From Rothia mucilaginosa ATCC 25296 (GTDB lineage: Bacteria; Actinomycetota; Actinomycetes; Actinomycetales; Micrococcaceae), in contig NZ_ACVO01000025.1 in assembly GCF_000175615.1 (NCBI RefSeq), positions 62,010 through 126,009 on the forward strand: a stretch of 64,000 bases of DNA, written 5' to 3'. The notes below the pieces were generated by a model. It saw only the letters and a list, made by a program, of their open reading frames with translations. It ran no database searches and had not been told where the DNA came from. This document shows, piece after piece, positions 16,674-25,503 of this stretch (position 1 is the first letter of the stretch; each line of letters opens with the position of its first letter). The translations under genes were made by a program, and so were the position numbers.

Positions 16674-18401
16674 ATGAGTACAGAGGAAAAGAAGCTACCT
16701 CAGCCGCCAGCCGGCGAGGCTAAGCAGGAAAGCAAAAACCGCATCCGCGCCATGTTCTTGGGCCTGGTCATTGTGATGCTCATGTCCTCGTTGAATCAGA
16801 CGATTCTGGCGCCGTCGCTACCCACGATTGTGGGTGAGCTTCACGGCGTGGAGCACATGAGCTGGGTGATTACTATTTTCATCCTGCTTTCGACGATTAC
16901 GATGCCGGTCTACGGCAAGCTTTCTGACCAGTTCGGACGCAAGCCCTTCCTGATTTTTGCGATTGTCGCGTTCATGGCGGGTTCGATTGTTGGTGCGCTC
17001 GCTCAGGACATGAACTGGCTGATTTTTGCTCGTGCCCTGCAGGGTCTGGGCGGCGGCGGTCTGATGATTCTTTCTCAGGCTGTGATTGCTGATGTGATTC
17101 CTCCCCGCGACCGTGGCCGCTACATGGGTATTATCGGTGGCGTTTTTGCGTTCTCGTCGGTGGCTGGTCCGCTGATTGGTGGCTGGATTACTGAGGGGCC
17201 GGGTTGGCGTTGGGCGTTCTGGCTGAACCTGCCGCTGGCTATTCTGTCGATTCTTGCGGTGATTTTCTTGCTGCCGCACCGCCCGTTCCGTGAGCGTGAG
17301 AAGCACAGCATCGACTACCTTGGTTCGCTGATTCTGATGGCGGGTACGAGTGCGCTCGTGCTTGCCACGATTTGGGGCGGTAACCAGTACGAGTGGGCTT
17401 CGCCGCAGATTATTGGTCTGCTAATTTTCTCGGTGGTTGCTGCGCTGGTGTTCATCCCGGTGGAGAACCGTGCGGCTGAGCCGGTCATGCCCATGTACCT
17501 GTTCAAGAACCGTAACTTCTTGCTGACTCTGGGCGCTTCGCTGGCGTTGGGTGTGGCAATGTTTGGTGCGGTGGAGTATATCCCGACTTATCTGCAGATG
17601 GCGCTGGGTGTGAGCGCTACGGTGGCCGGTCTGCTGATGATCCCGATGATGGGTGTCATGCTGGTGGTGTCCATTGTGACGGGCCGCGTGGTGTCGAAGA
17701 GCGGTCGCTACAAGCGTTACGTGACGAGCGGTACCGCGATTGTGGCGCTGGGCCTGTTCCTGCTGTCGACCGTGACTATTGAGACTCCGACCTGGCTGTT
17801 CTGTGTGTACCTTGCGGTGATGGGTGCCGGTCTGGGTATGTCCATGCAGTTCTTGACTCTGATTGTTCAGAATGCGTTCCCGGTGAGCGTGGTTGGTACC
17901 GCGACGGCGTCGAATAACTTCTTCCGTCAGGTGGGTGCTACTGTGGGTGCCTCGCTGGTGGGTGGTCTGTTTACCTCGCGTCTGACCTCGCTGATTTCTG
18001 AGCGTATGCCGCAGCAGGCGCTGCAGTCTTCGGGTAGCCATGCGTCTTCGTCTCTGACTCCTGAGCTGGTGGCGTCTTTGCCGGAGCCGGTGCACGGCAT
18101 CATTGTGAATGCCTATAACGATGCGTTGATTCCGCTGTTCCTGTACCTGGTGCCGCTGGGTCTGGTGTCTACGCTGCTTCTGTTCTTCATTCGTGAGGAT
18201 GCGCTGGCGACGACCCTGGAGACTGAGCCGGCTGTTGATATTGCCCGTGCGGCGACCGGCGCGATCCCGGTGATTACTCCGGAGATGGCTGCTAAGGACG
18301 CGCAGGATCTGAAGGGTATGCAGGGTTCTGCCCGCACTCGTATTGATGAGTCGTTGAACTCGGAGGCTTCGCCGGATTCGGAGCCTAACGCTAAGAGCTA
18401 A
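16674..18401 (+). CDS. MFS drug:H+ antiporter, DHA2 (14-helix, EmrB/QacA) family
   Basis: 575 aa. Predicted proton-driven exporter of toxic compounds. About 14 hydrophobic segments are visible. Motif A reads GKLSDQFGRKPFL near residue 85, and the antiporter motif C is in VFAFSSVAGPLIGGWITEGPG, ending near residue 185. A cytoplasmic N-terminal tail of 25 residues and a polar C-terminal tail of about 70 residues (ending SEASPDSEPNAKS) flank the core. The start has AAGGATT upstream. It follows the TetR gene, which probably controls it. The substrate cannot be predicted. Confidence 0.92.
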   Translation: MSTEEKKLPQPPAGEAKQESKNRIRAMFLGLVIVMLMSSLNQTILAPSLPTIVGELHGVEHMSWVITIFILLSTITMPVYGKLSDQFGRKPFLIFAIVAFMAGSIVGALAQDMNWLIFARALQGLGGGGLMILSQAVIADVIPPRDRGRYMGIIGGVFAFSSVAGPLIGGWITEGPGWRWAFWLNLPLAILSILAVIFLLPHRPFREREKHSIDYLGSLILMAGTSALVLATIWGGNQYEWASPQIIGLLIFSVVAALVFIPVENRAAEPVMPMYLFKNRNFLLTLGASLALGVAMFGAVEYIPTYLQMALGVSATVAGLLMIPMMGVMLVVSIVTGRVVSKSGRYKRYVTSGTAIVALGLFLLSTVTIETPTWLFCVYLAVMGAGLGMSMQFLTLIVQNAFPVSVVGTATASNNFFRQVGATVGASLVGGLFTSRLTSLISERMPQQALQSSGSHASSSLTPELVASLPEPVHGIIVNAYNDALIPLFLYLVPLGLVSTLLLFFIREDALATTLETEPAVDIARAATGAIPVITPEMAAKDAQDLKGMQGSARTRIDESLNSEASPDSEPNAKS

Positions 18402-18444
18402 GGTCTTAGCACTAGATGCGGAGGCGTTGCCTTCCTATATAAGT

Positions 18445-18489
18445 GGCGCCCCGGTGCGAGTCGTGTGCTCGTGCCGGGGTGCCGTTTTT
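18445..18489 (+). terminator. Rho-independent terminator after the MFS gene
   Basis: GGCGCCCCGGTGCGAG (18445-18460) pairs with CTCGTGCCGGGGTGCC (18468-18483), with one or two wobbles, followed by TTTTT. Confidence 0.85.
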
Positions 18490-18918
18490 GGCTGCGTTGC
18501 CTTAAATAGCGCGCTTAAGAGGTGTGCCTTAGTGCTTGGTTTAGGGGTTTGAAGTGTTGGTTTAGTCCCCTAAATGGTGGGTTTACGTGGTGTTTTACCC
18601 TGTTAAAGCGCTTATCGAAAAGGTTATTACGTCCCTATCTGGGGTTAATTGTTTCGGATGTAAAATTTTCGTAAAAATTGTTAATCCGCCCCTTTTCCCC
18701 GGTATTCCGGGGCATTTTTTTACCCAGCTCCCTTTTAGCTTGCATACAGGCTGTTCTAAGGGGTGAAAGTGCCCAATGTGGGTTTGGTGGAAGTGTTACA
18801 GGCTATATAAGATAAAGTAACTATGCTCCTAGTGACAGTCATCACGAAGCAGTGCACTGGGACAGCATGACACACATGCCTATGACACCGACATCTACAC
18901 AAGGAGGGGAACCGTCCC
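18490..18918 (+). other. Upstream region of the peptide ABC transporter operon
   Basis: About 430 bp without genes. It becomes AT-rich at 18600-18730 (GTAAAATTTTCGTAAAAATTG). A TATATAAGATAAAG stretch around 18804-18817 is the best candidate -10 region. AATGTGGG at about 18776 also occurs near the promoters of four of the downstream binding-protein genes. AAGGAGGGG at about 18900 is the ribosome-binding site for the first permease. Confidence 0.4.
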
Positions 18919-19914
18919 ATGTTTAGGTACATCCTCCAGCGATCGCTGACGTACCTCGTCATGGTCTTTATTACGACCACGATGGGTTACTTTGCAGCGG
19001 TTACTGCTCTGAAGCCTGCCCTCTTGGAGCAGGAAAAGGTTCCGAAGCCGAGCCCCGAGCAGGTGAACCGTAACTTCGCGTCCCTGGGTCTCGATCCCGA
19101 AATGAACCCCTGGGACCGCTACGTTCAGTGGCTGACCAATGTGGTCACCAAGTTCGATTGGGGCCGTAGCCCCAACGGCGCGTACATTAACCAGGAATTT
19201 GGCCAGCGCGTGTGGGTTTCTACCCGCCTGCTGCTGGTGGCTACCATTCTCTCGATTGTGATTGGTATTGCCCTGGGTGTGTACTCGGCAGCTCGCCAGT
19301 ACAAGTTCTCTGACCGTGTTATCACCGGTTACTCCTACCTGGTCTACATCATCCCCGCTCCCGTTGCTTACTTCGTGGTGCAGCAGGGCGCGACCACTAT
19401 CAACAACATTGCCGTTGCTAATGGTGGAGAGAAGATTTTCTATGTGACCGGTATTTCGACTCCGGGTCTGACCGGATTCTGGGAAATCACCATCGATATG
19501 GCGGCGCACTACATCGTGCCGACTTTCTGTATGACCATCTTCGGTTGGGCTGGTTACCAGATTGCACAGCGTCAGTACCTGCTCGATAACGTGAACGCTG
19601 ACTTCGTGCGTACCGCTCGTGCTAAGGGTCTGACCCGCAACCAGGCGATTACTCGCCACGCACTGCGTGTCTCCTTCATCCCCGTGGCACAGTCCATCGC
19701 GTACCAGATTCCGCTGATTTTTGCGGGTGCATTCTTCGCCGAGACCGTCTTTGCATGGCCCGGTATCGGTAAGTGGTCGATTGACTCCATTTCCTCGCAG
19801 GACGTGAACGCTGCGACCGTGACCCTCGCGTACGGTTCTGCACTGTTCGCTGTCGGTGCGATCATCGCTGATATCGCTACCACCATCGTCGACCCCCGAG
19901 TGAGGATCTCATGA
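18919..19914 (+). CDS. dppB: Peptide/nickel-type ABC transporter permease 1 (DppB/OppB-like)
   Basis: 331 aa. One half of the importer channel. The N-terminus MFRYILQRSLTYLVMVFI is the family's first helix. The periplasmic-type loop (residues 35-85) is followed by five more helices and an EAA loop DFVRTARAKGLTRNQAITRHALR near residue 232. The gene opens an operon with ATGA overlap to the second permease. The family usually imports di- or oligopeptides, but nickel, haem and sugars are also known; substrate is set by the binding proteins, six of which follow. Confidence 0.93.
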   Translation: MFRYILQRSLTYLVMVFITTTMGYFAAVTALKPALLEQEKVPKPSPEQVNRNFASLGLDPEMNPWDRYVQWLTNVVTKFDWGRSPNGAYINQEFGQRVWVSTRLLLVATILSIVIGIALGVYSAARQYKFSDRVITGYSYLVYIIPAPVAYFVVQQGATTINNIAVANGGEKIFYVTGISTPGLTGFWEITIDMAAHYIVPTFCMTIFGWAGYQIAQRQYLLDNVNADFVRTARAKGLTRNQAITRHALRVSFIPVAQSIAYQIPLIFAGAFFAETVFAWPGIGKWSIDSISSQDVNAATVTLAYGSALFAVGAIIADIATTIVDPRVRIS

Positions 19915-20912
19915 GCCAGGTAACTGCAACTTCCTCCGTACCGGTGGTACAGGAGAACGGTGACTTCAAGGTCATCAACAAGAGCGTTATTATTCTGCGC
20001 CGCTTCCTGCGTAACAAGGCTGCAGTCTTCGGCCTGTCCGTGTTCATCGGCATGGGTCTGTTCGGCCTGTTCGGTAAGTACCTGACCAAGTACAAGCCCA
20101 ACGACATTGACTACATGGCGCTGGGTGAAGGCCCCTCGGCTGACCACTGGTTCGGTACCACCATCGCGGGTAACGACGTGTTCGCCATGATGGTTGAGGC
20201 CGTCTGGACCTCTCTCGAAATTGGTGTGATCGTTGGTTTCGTCACCGTGTTCATCTCCGCAGTCTACGGCTGTGTGATGGCGTACTTCGGCGGCTGGATT
20301 GACAAGATCATGTTGTTCATCCTCGAGACCCTGATCATGGTGCCCTCGCTGCTGATTCTGGCTATTCTGATTAACGGTCAGGTTGGTAAGCAGATTCAGA
20401 AGAGCGTCCCCACCTGGATTCTGCTCTCCGCTGTGCTGATTACCTTCGGCTGGATGGGTAGCGCCCGTGTTATTCGTGCAATGGCACAGTCCCTCATCAA
20501 CCGCGACTTCGTGAAGGCTGCACGCTACATGGGTGTGCACCCCTTCAAGATTGTGATGCGCCACCTGGTTCCGAACATCGGCTCCCTGCTGGTTCTGAAC
20601 TTCACCAGCGGCATCATGAGCGCTGTGCTCTCTGAGGTTGCCTACTCCTTCATCGGCATCGGTATTAAGTACCCCAACTACTCGCTGGGTTCGCTGATTT
20701 CGGATGCTTCGCAGCAGATTAACACCCTGCCGCACATGTTCTGGTTCCCGGTTCTGTTCTTCTTCCTGCTGGTTGGTCCGCTGGCCCTCATGAACGACGG
20801 TCTGCGTGACGCATTCGACCCGACCTCCATGTCTGTCGGTAAGATCAAGAAGTCCAAGAAGAACGAGAAGGCAGAGGCACCTGCTGCCGCTGCAAAGGAG
20901 GCGAAGAACTAA
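19911..20912 (+). CDS. dppC: Peptide/nickel-type ABC transporter permease 2 (DppC/OppC-like)
   Basis: 333 aa. Second channel subunit. The cytoplasmic N-terminus carries the OppC_N pattern (SVIILRRFLRNKAAVFGLSVF), then WFGTTIAGNDVFAMMVEAVWTSLEIG, the equivalent of the family's conserved GTDxxGRD segment but with NDVF in place of GRD. The EAA motif is DFVKAARYMGVHPFKIVMRHL. The C-terminus is Lys/Ala-rich (KIKKSKKNEKAEAPAAAAKE). It overlaps both neighbours (ATGA upstream, TAATG downstream), which implies coupled translation. Confidence 0.93.
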   Translation: MSQVTATSSVPVVQENGDFKVINKSVIILRRFLRNKAAVFGLSVFIGMGLFGLFGKYLTKYKPNDIDYMALGEGPSADHWFGTTIAGNDVFAMMVEAVWTSLEIGVIVGFVTVFISAVYGCVMAYFGGWIDKIMLFILETLIMVPSLLILAILINGQVGKQIQKSVPTWILLSAVLITFGWMGSARVIRAMAQSLINRDFVKAARYMGVHPFKIVMRHLVPNIGSLLVLNFTSGIMSAVLSEVAYSFIGIGIKYPNYSLGSLISDASQQINTLPHMFWFPVLFFFLLVGPLALMNDGLRDAFDPTSMSVGKIKKSKKNEKAEAPAAAAKEAKN

Positions 20913-23005
20913 TGAGTACCTCTCCCGTTCTGAGCGTTAAGGACCTCAACGTCCGCTTCAACACTGAGAATGGCATCGTGCATGCTGTTCGCGGTGTGAA
21001 CTTTGACCTGTACCCCGGTAAGACCCTGGGTATCGTGGGTGAATCCGGTTCCGGTAAGTCCGTTGCCTCCATGGCGATTATGGGCCTGCACCCGACCACC
21101 GCTGACATCACCGGCTCGATTAAGTACAACGGTACCGAGCTGCTGGGTCTGAGCGATAAGGAAATGTGCGCATACCGCGGCAAGGAGATCTCCATGGTCT
21201 TCCAGGATCCGCTGTCCTCCCTGACCCCCGTGTACACCATTGGTGATCAGATTGCCGAGGTGCTCAAGGTCCACAACAAGGGCATGAGCAAGCAGGCTAT
21301 CAAGGACCGCTCCATCGAGCTGATGCGTATGGTGGGTATTCCTTCGCCGGCTGACCGCCTGCGTTCCTTCCCGCACGAGTTCTCCGGTGGTATGCGTCAG
21401 CGCATCATGATTGCTATGGCGATTGCGAATGACCCCCGTGTGCTCATCGCCGATGAGCCCACCACCGCACTGGATGTGACCATTCAGGCGCAGGTACTGG
21501 AGGTTATGCAGAAGGCTCAGGATGAGACCGGCGCAGCGACCATCATGATTACCCACGACCTGGGTGTTGTGGCTGGTATGGCTGACGACATTCTGGTGAT
21601 GTACGCCGGTAAGCCGGTGGAGATTGCGAAGGCAGAAGACCTGTACAAGCATCCCTCCCACCCGTACACCATCGGTCTGCTGGGTGCGGTCCCGCGTGTG
21701 GACCGTTCCGAGAAGGTCTCCCTGGTTCCGATTGAGGGTACCCCTCCGAACCTGATTAACCCGGTGACCGCGTGCTCCTTCCGCCCGCGTTGCCCCATCG
21801 CTAAGAGCGGTGGCCAGTGCTGCCAGGACTCCAACGGCGAGCCCGATCTGCAGCTGTTGGAAGGCGTTGGCGAGGGTCACTACTCCTCCTGCACCATCTC
21901 TCAGGAGCTGGTCGGTAAGACCGCAGACGAGCTGTACCCGGTTCCGGAGCCCCCGGTATCGAAGTACGACGGTATTCCGCGTGAGGAGCGTGCCCCCGTC
22001 CTGGAGGTCCGCAACGTCAAGAAGCACTTCCCGCTCATGAAGGGTGCGCTGATTAAGCGCCGCGTGGGCACTGTGAAGGCTGTGAACGGCTTGTCCTTCG
22101 ATATTCGTGAGGGCGAGTGCTTCTCCATCGTGGGTGAGTCCGGTTGTGGTAAGACCACCACCCTGCTGGAAATCATGGAGTTCAACAAGAACACCGACGG
22201 TGAGATTCTGATCAACGGAACCTCCACCAAGGACGGCAAGTCCGCGGGTGAGATTCTTGAGCTGCGTAAGAACCAGCAGATGGTGTTCCAGGACCCCACC
22301 GGTGCTCTGGATCCGCGCTTCACCGTTTACGAGGTGCTTGCTGAGCCGCTGGAAAACCAGGGCATGAACAAGGCAGACATCAAGAAGCGCGTCATCGAGC
22401 TGATGCACATTGTGGGTCTGCAGCCTGACCACGTGAACCGCTTCCCGAACCAGTTCTCTGGTGGTCAGCGTCAGCGTATCGGTATTGCTCGTGCGCTTGC
22501 TGTGAACCCCAAGCTTGTGGTTCTGGATGAGCCGGTGTCCGCACTGGACGTGTCCGTCCAGGCTGGTGTGATTAACCTGCTGGAGGAGTTGCGTGCAAAC
22601 CTGGGCCTGAGCTACCTGATGGTTGCTCACGACCTCGCGGTGATTCGCCACGCATCCGACCGCGTTGCAGTGATGTACCTGGGTCGTATTGTTGAGATTG
22701 GTGACGTCGACCAGGTGTTCGACAACCCGATCCACCCGTACACCCGTGCACTGCTCTCGGCAATTCCGGTCCCGGATCCTGAGGTTGAGGCAAAGCGCCA
22801 CCGCATTATGCTTGAGGGCGACCTGCCCACTCCGGTGAACGCGCCTAAGGGTTGTGGCTTCTCGAGCCGTTGCCCGGTCTTCAAGCTGCTGCCTGAGGAC
22901 AAGAAGCGTCGTTGCCTGGAGGAGATGCCGGAACTGACCCACGTTGAGGGTGAGGATCACGGTTATGCTTGCTACTTCCCGGAGGCTGAGGCCGCTACGG
23001 TGTAG
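20912..23005 (+). CDS. Fused double ATPase of the peptide/nickel ABC transporter (DppD-DppF type)
   Basis: 697 aa, two complete ABC domains in one chain. Domain 1 (about 5-330) has Walker A GESGSGKS at 43-50, signature FSGGMRQRIMI, Walker B VLIADEPTTALD, and an oligopeptide/dipeptide C-terminal segment with CSFRPRCPIAKSGGQCC. Domain 2 (about 350-690) has Walker A GESGCGKT near 410, signature FSGGQRQRIGIA, Walker B LVVLDEPVSALD and CGFSSRCPVF. The Cys-containing tails are typical of this family and may bind an Fe-S cluster. Fusion replaces the usual separate D and F subunits. A 17-bp terminator follows, so the binding proteins are transcribed separately. Confidence 0.94.
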   Translation: MSTSPVLSVKDLNVRFNTENGIVHAVRGVNFDLYPGKTLGIVGESGSGKSVASMAIMGLHPTTADITGSIKYNGTELLGLSDKEMCAYRGKEISMVFQDPLSSLTPVYTIGDQIAEVLKVHNKGMSKQAIKDRSIELMRMVGIPSPADRLRSFPHEFSGGMRQRIMIAMAIANDPRVLIADEPTTALDVTIQAQVLEVMQKAQDETGAATIMITHDLGVVAGMADDILVMYAGKPVEIAKAEDLYKHPSHPYTIGLLGAVPRVDRSEKVSLVPIEGTPPNLINPVTACSFRPRCPIAKSGGQCCQDSNGEPDLQLLEGVGEGHYSSCTISQELVGKTADELYPVPEPPVSKYDGIPREERAPVLEVRNVKKHFPLMKGALIKRRVGTVKAVNGLSFDIREGECFSIVGESGCGKTTTLLEIMEFNKNTDGEILINGTSTKDGKSAGEILELRKNQQMVFQDPTGALDPRFTVYEVLAEPLENQGMNKADIKKRVIELMHIVGLQPDHVNRFPNQFSGGQRQRIGIARALAVNPKLVVLDEPVSALDVSVQAGVINLLEELRANLGLSYLMVAHDLAVIRHASDRVAVMYLGRIVEIGDVDQVFDNPIHPYTRALLSAIPVPDPEVEAKRHRIMLEGDLPTPVNAPKGCGFSSRCPVFKLLPEDKKRRCLEEMPELTHVEGEDHGYACYFPEAEAATV

Positions 23006-23037
23006 CTCTAGAGTCGGCTGAATAAGTCGCATGTGTG

Positions 23038-23080
23038 CCGAGGGGCGAATATTCGTTGAATATTCGCCCCTCGGGTTTTT
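23038..23080 (+). terminator. Terminator of the permease/ATPase operon
   Basis: CCGAGGGGCGAATATTC (23038-23054) and its perfect complement (23058-23074) enclose GTT, followed by TTTTT. It is a very strong stem. Confidence 0.92.
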
Positions 23081-23434
23081 AATGCCCGGTACTGGTGAGG
23101 CGCGTGCTGCTTGAGATTGTCACCTGGTGAGACGGCGGGAGCCTCAGAATGTGGCGCTTGGCACTGAAACCAGCAAGAAAACAGGAAAAACTGCACTGAC
23201 TAGGCGTAACCTTTCTCACCATTCAAGATATGAATATTTATAGGCGAACTTCTATACCGCAGGTAAGCCATAATTAAGCCTGTGGGTGCGCCGCTAGGGG
23301 CATACCTCAAGGAACACATTCATAGACCGGCACTAATTCATCGCTCACCGCAGCCTATTGCGGCGCATGAGCAGGGAACCCTTGACGCTTTCCTGCAGGA
23401 TTATTGAGGGTCAAACGTATAAGAGGACACTCTC
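23081..23434 (+). other. Upstream region of binding protein 1
   Basis: About 350 bp without genes. The best -10 candidate is CATAAT at about 23268, preceded 17 bp upstream by a weak GAACTT. The segment GGCATACCTCAAGGAAC near 23300 is unassigned. GAGGAC precedes the start at 23435. Confidence 0.35.
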
Positions 23435-25135
23435 ATGGAGAAGAATTTCATCCTGAACCGTCGTACCGTTCTCGGTGGCGCTGCAGCACTGGGTACCGTG
23501 GGCGTACTGGCTGCGTGCGGCTCGTCCAAGGACTCCAAGGCAACCACTCATGGTGCAACCGTGGGCACCGATGCCAAGGAGCTTTATGACCTTGGTGAGG
23601 CCGCTGTTTCTGAGCTGAAGGATGGCGGCACTCTGCGCCTGGCTGTTCCGGGTATTGGTCCGGACTTCAACCTTTTCAGCGCGGACGGCAACTCCCTGTA
23701 CACCCAGACCGCTATGAGCCCCGTGGCTTACGCAGGTCTGTGGCAGGGTGACCCCATGGGTAAGCGCACTCTGGCTCCCGAGTTTGCGAAGAGCTTCGAT
23801 GTCGCCGAAGAAAACGGTCTGCCGGTTGTCTCCATTGAGCTGAACCCCCAGGCTAAGTTCAACGATGGTACCCCCATCGACTACAAGGCTCTGCAGGCTA
23901 CCTGGGAGGTCCTCAAGAGCACCGATGGTGGCTACAAGATCGCAAGCAGCGGCATCTACGGCAGCATTGCTTCCGTGGAGCGCGACGGTGATGACTTCAA
24001 GGTGAAGGTAACTTTCTCCGCACCTTACTTCCCGCTGGAGACCCTCTTCGCTGGCATTATGCACCCGGCTCTGCTGGACAAGGAACTCTTCAACACTGGT
24101 TTCGTGGACAAGCCGCACCCCGAGTACTGGGTTGGTCCCTTCACCATTGCTGAAGGTGGTTGGAACTCGACCGAGAAGACCCTGACCCTGACCCGCAACG
24201 ACAAGTGGTGGGGTGAGAAGCCCGTTCTGGAGCGTATCGTCTTCCGTCAGATGGATACTGCTGCTGAGCGCGCAGCATTCAAGAACGATGAGCTTGATGC
24301 GATTGGTGCTACTACTGTTTCTGCATACAATGAGCTCAAGGAAGTTGCTAACACCGAGATTCGCCGAGGCGCTCGCCTGTTCTCCGGTGGCGTGACCATG
24401 AACCCCGCCCGCATGCAGGATGTTGCTCTGCGTCGTGCTGTGGTTGCTGGTCTGAACCGTGAGGCTCTCGCCAAGATTCGTTTCCAGGGCCTGGATTACA
24501 AAGAGAAGCTTCCCGGCTCGATGATTCACATGCCCTTCAACGAGTACTACCAGGACGTTTACCCGACTCCGAACAACGATGCTGCTGCAGCTGCCAAGAT
24601 TCTGGAAGAGGCAGGTTACACCAAGAACGGCGAGTTCTACGAGAAGGACGGCAAGCAGGCTGCCTTCAAGTTCTCCATCTTCGGTGAGGACCCCACCTCC
24701 AAGGCTGTCGGTCAGACCCTGGTTCAGCAGCTGAAGTCTGCAGGCATTAATGCTGAGCTTGACTCCCGTGCTGTTAGCGAGTTTAACAAGACCATGGCCT
24801 CCAAGGATTACGACGCAACCTCTTCCGGTTTCGCTCCGAGCTCCCCGGATGCTACCGAGGCTACCGAGCAGTTCTACATGCGCCGTAAGCCCGAGGAAGC
24901 CGGTTCCGATGAGATCAATGAGATGATTGCAAAGATGAAGCTCATTGCTGACAACAAGGAACGCAACCTGGCTTGCAACGAGATTGAGAAGAAGCACCTG
25001 GCTGAGTTTGCAGTGCTGATTCCGCTCATCAATGGTCCTGAGTACAAGTTCGTGAAGAAGGGTCTGCACAACTACGGTGTGTCCCTCTTCCAGGGCACCG
25101 GCATTCACTGGGAGAAGGTTGGTTGGGCTAAGTAA
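23435..25135 (+). CDS. Family-5 substrate-binding lipoprotein 1 of 6
   Basis: 566 aa. Solute receptor for the adjacent importer. The signal MEKNFILNRRTVLGGAAALG leads to lipobox VLAAC near residue 28, with an NRR twin-arginine pair, so Tat export and lipid anchoring are likely. SBP_bac_5 features: FNDGTPIDYKALQATWEVLKS, YWVGPFTIAEGGWN, NDKWWGEKPVLERIVFRQM, LRRAVVAGLNREALAKI and, at the end, LHNYGVSLFQGTGIHWEKVGW. It belongs with copies 2 and 3, sharing FQGLxYxExxPGSM and LACNEIEKKH. It is the first receptor after the ATPase gene, but a terminator separates them. Peptide binding is the family default and is unproven here. Confidence 0.93.
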   Translation: MEKNFILNRRTVLGGAAALGTVGVLAACGSSKDSKATTHGATVGTDAKELYDLGEAAVSELKDGGTLRLAVPGIGPDFNLFSADGNSLYTQTAMSPVAYAGLWQGDPMGKRTLAPEFAKSFDVAEENGLPVVSIELNPQAKFNDGTPIDYKALQATWEVLKSTDGGYKIASSGIYGSIASVERDGDDFKVKVTFSAPYFPLETLFAGIMHPALLDKELFNTGFVDKPHPEYWVGPFTIAEGGWNSTEKTLTLTRNDKWWGEKPVLERIVFRQMDTAAERAAFKNDELDAIGATTVSAYNELKEVANTEIRRGARLFSGGVTMNPARMQDVALRRAVVAGLNREALAKIRFQGLDYKEKLPGSMIHMPFNEYYQDVYPTPNNDAAAAAKILEEAGYTKNGEFYEKDGKQAAFKFSIFGEDPTSKAVGQTLVQQLKSAGINAELDSRAVSEFNKTMASKDYDATSSGFAPSSPDATEATEQFYMRRKPEEAGSDEINEMIAKMKLIADNKERNLACNEIEKKHLAEFAVLIPLINGPEYKFVKKGLHNYGVSLFQGTGIHWEKVGWAK

Positions 25136-25179
25136 GTGCTCGTCCCTTCACCCACTCGGTGAATAGCCTAGAGCTATTG

Positions 25180-25214
25180 AAAGTGTCCACCCGGATTATC
25201 CGGGTGGACACTTT
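25180..25214 (+). terminator. Terminator after binding protein 1
   Basis: AAAGTGTCCACCCGG (25180-25194) and its perfect complement (25200-25214) with a 5-nt loop. The right arm ends in T's and TT follows. Confidence 0.9.
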
Positions 25215-25376
25215 TTGCATATCTGGAGGAAGCGCTTTGGGTGTTTTTGTGTACCGATGCGGGGGAGTGGTGGTATAGCTATCCGATAAAATCCGAAAAA
25301 TTCGTGCAAAAACAGGGTATTTATAGTATGAATATTCAAAAGACACGATAAATATTAAGAAATATTGTAAAAATGC

Positions 25377-25406
25377 TTGGTTTTCACTCTCGAGGTGCGC
25401 TACAGT
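25377..25406 (+). promoter_or_regulatory. Promoter of binding protein 2
   Basis: TTGGTT (25377-25382), an 18-bp spacer and TACAGT (25401-25406). It lies about 100 bp before the start codon. The 5' leader holds ATAAATAATCATTATTT (about 25438-25454), an AT-rich near-palindrome. Confidence 0.55.
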
Positions 25407-25503
25407 GGAGTCATACAAAGTTATGCATTGCTCTGTATAAATAATCATTATTTCGGCGATACGGGATACACCCGCCCGCACAAGACAGAAGGAAACCACT
25501 CCC

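Noticed and set aside
20909..23032. 707-codon open frame antisense to the fused ATPase gene
   Set aside because: It mirrors the codon periodicity of the ABC gene, which has all ATPase motifs. The antisense product is His/Asn/Gln/Val-rich with no family motif.
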